From the NCBI RefSeq assembly GCF_022201045.2, contig NC_068561.1, positions 16,866,501-16,930,500 on the forward strand: a DNA stretch of 64,000 bases, given 5' to 3'. Under the pieces are notes generated by a model. It made no database searches. It was not told where the DNA came from and was given only the letters and a program-made list of their open reading frames with translations. Position 1 is the stretch's first letter. Every line of letters starts with the position of its first letter. Position numbers and translations under genes: made by a program. The stretch comes from Citrus sinensis. Taxonomy: Eukaryota > Streptophyta > Magnoliopsida > Sapindales > Rutaceae. Below, piece by piece: positions 62,097 through 64,000 of this stretch.

Positions 62097-64000
62097 TTAG
62101 CGAAGGCCGCACAGACGAGGCCTTGAACAGAATTGTGTACCGTTAGCTTTTACCAGCGCCAGTACTCCAGCGGTGACTCCAGCCCAGACCACAGAAGAGA
62201 GATATTGCTGAGCACTTCTCCCTGCTACGGGAGATGAAACGAGAAAGGATTTCAATTATATCAGCAAAAAAATCGTAAAATGAAAAAAAAAACCGAAACT
62301 AAAAGATTTCACGTTTTATTGAGCATTCGGACTTAAAAATTAGTCCATAAGAAAGGCGAAGAAATGAACAAGTACCTTGTTGAAGTGAGAAGGAAGTCAG
62401 TGTCAAACCTCCAATTACCAATGCTGATGCCACAGGGAGATACTGCAATATACAAATTTATCCACGGAACACATGGTCACTGATGACACAAAAAAATGGT
62501 GAAACAAGACTTTTAAAATTAGTGCATGGTGATTATATTTATTTTCTGATATGTGATAATAGATTATGCGGGGTCATGGAAGCTAGCCAGGACTGCAGTG
62601 GGACTCACTTTGTCGGTAAAGAATATGAATAGTGTTATTCAGTTCATTGCCTGAAGCTAAGCTGTGTCCAAATATATGCAAAAACAAACTGGCTGACTTG
62701 TGCTTTGTAGGTTTTTTTTTTTTTCCCCCCTACTAGATACTGACAAAACAAACCGGCTGACTTGGATTTTCATAGTTTTTTCTTTTTCTACTAGATGCTG
62801 ACAAAACAAACCGGCTGACTTGGGTTCTCACCCAAACTATGCAAATGGCTTCATCCCATTAAAAAAAGGTTAACAAGAAAGAAAGAAATAGAATGGCTTT
62901 GCACATTCTGTCTGATAATTTTTTTTTTCCCCCTCAAAAGATGTTTTGTTGGCAGCAACTGAGTCATTTTGATTGCCATAATTTTGGACAACAGATGAAG
63001 TCATAATATGTCTATACATCTTATTCAAAAAACAAAGAGCATTGATTGATCCTTACCGAGAATGATTCGAACCCATTGAGCTGAAATGGAGAGGGACTGT
63101 TTCTGTTGACAGTATAGTGACCACTTATGAGATCCATTGCATCCTGTGGAAGAAAATAAAAGAAGAAACTTATTCAACAAAATTTTCACCAAGAAAATGG
63201 AAGCCCAAACTCCCTACCAATTAGACAAGCATTCCTATTTTCAAAACATAAGAGGCAGCTTGCCTGTCGAACTCCGTCCTGGAAATTGTTCAAATAGTAT
63301 CTTGAAAGAGAACTCATCCCATCTCTGATCAATCCAGATATTGTCTGCTTCCCGTATCTGCAGTGTTGGCCAAAAAAATATATCAGATATTGGGACAGAT
63401 TACAAACAAATAATTCATAGGAATCATAATACAACTTTGATTCACCTAACAAGGTCTCCTTTCAGGGCATATGTTCCAGCATATTCGATGCTAATCTCGT
63501 CGCCTTGCTCAGCCCACACTAATGCAATAGAGATGCAAGTTTAGAGTGAGGCAGAGATGTCATTACAAAGAAAACTTCTAGTAGTGAGGAAGACTGAAGC
63601 AAGGATGTAAAAATATAACGTACACGTTCTGAATTTTCCATATTCCTCACTGAACATAGAAATGCACTTGGTGGAAGACAATATCCCAATCCTTTGCAAC
63701 TGTAAACTCAGAGACTTCTGAGCCAGGTAACTCTGTTTATAAATATTGAAAATAGGGAGAATAAGAAGCTTTGAATTACATGGATTTACAGCACATCTTC
63801 CCTTAATATAAAACACATATGATTCTGCAACATGAATGCATTCCACGTACCTGGGTGACATTTGTTCGATCAAGACAATCAATACAGTTGGATCTGATAA
63901 CTCCTTTCTGCTCCTCTAATATATTTCCTTCTGTGTCTATGAGGAGATATCTGCTCAGCTGGAAGAGTAATGATTAAAACACAGTATTATGGATAGATGG
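62097..64000 (-). CDS. SAC-domain phosphoinositide phosphatase (SAC6/SAC7-RHD4/SAC8 group), 5' part outside window
   Basis: Removes phosphate from phosphoinositides such as PI4P on endomembranes. Eight 3' exons are visible, all in phase: 63958-63851, 63732-63624, 63518-63446, 63357-63264, 63143-63057, 62442-62376 and 62224-62097 with the stop, plus upstream exons beyond 64000 (seven complete ones here). The catalytic CX5R loop is CIDCLDR within [18 protein letters not shown]. Next are [39 protein letters not shown], and [12 protein letters not shown]. The end has two hydrophobic segments ([34 protein letters not shown]), the C-terminal membrane anchor of this plant SAC subgroup. The intron after 63264 has a GC donor (GCAAGC) and a normal AG acceptor. 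RHD4/SAC7 functions in root-hair tip growth, but which paralogue this is cannot be settled from the 3' half. Confidence 0.93.

Overview
This is plant nuclear DNA, almost certainly from a woody eudicot. The evidence is GT-AG introns in AT-rich sequence, a chloroplast omega-3 desaturase, a plant tomosyn, a DOG1-domain protein and plant-type retroelements. A Citrus-like genome is my guess from the overall look, not something the bases prove. The window mixes well-preserved multi-exon genes with transposon debris and many broken gene copies.

Left part (1-24.4 kb). 1-4555 is the 3' portion of a Ty3/gypsy retrotransposon. It has a spliced antisense ORF on the minus strand, a purine-rich spacer and a complete 1,059-bp 3' LTR whose U3 holds eight exact 19-bp repeat units. 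After a decayed LINE RNase H fragment comes an intact 8-exon FAD7/FAD8-type desaturase gene (minus, 7847-10070, 457 aa). At 14421-16303 lies a SelT-like gene that reads through four exons but has an in-frame TAA and has lost the second Cys of its CxxC redox motif. A 24-exon tomosyn/LLGL-type WD40 gene (minus, 16844-24366, 1108 aa) follows.

Middle (24.8-32.1 kb). There is a tRNA-Ala(AGC) gene and a 1.9-kb long-TIR element carrying an internal tandem duplication. A nuclear gene for mitochondrial ribosomal protein L14 (HUELLENLOS family) has its coding exon split by a 695-bp solo LTR with a 5-bp target duplication. A decayed lysyl-tRNA synthetase pseudogene ends this part.

Right-centre (32.5-54.1 kb). 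This is an acyl-CoA oxidase 4 (ACX4) cluster. Copy A (minus) and copy C (plus) look intact, each with 13 exons and a C-terminal SRL peroxisomal signal. Copy B (plus) has a destroyed splice donor and an 8-bp frameshift that removes the signal. An orphan first exon (minus) and an orphan last exon (plus, its catalytic Glu codon changed to TAA) show that more copies once existed. Fragments of lysyl-tRNA synthetase accompany the blocks. SINEs, a hAT-type MITE filled with a minisatellite, and other MITEs have landed among the copies.

Right end (54.1-64 kb). LINE and MITE remnants and AT-rich DNA precede a single-exon DOG1-like gene (minus, 59945-60661). The last feature is the 3' half of a SAC-domain phosphoinositide phosphatase gene (minus, 62097 to beyond 64000). 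The genes share no pathway as a block. The two lipid-related activities (plastid desaturation, peroxisomal beta-oxidation) are separate loci with no sign of co-regulation.
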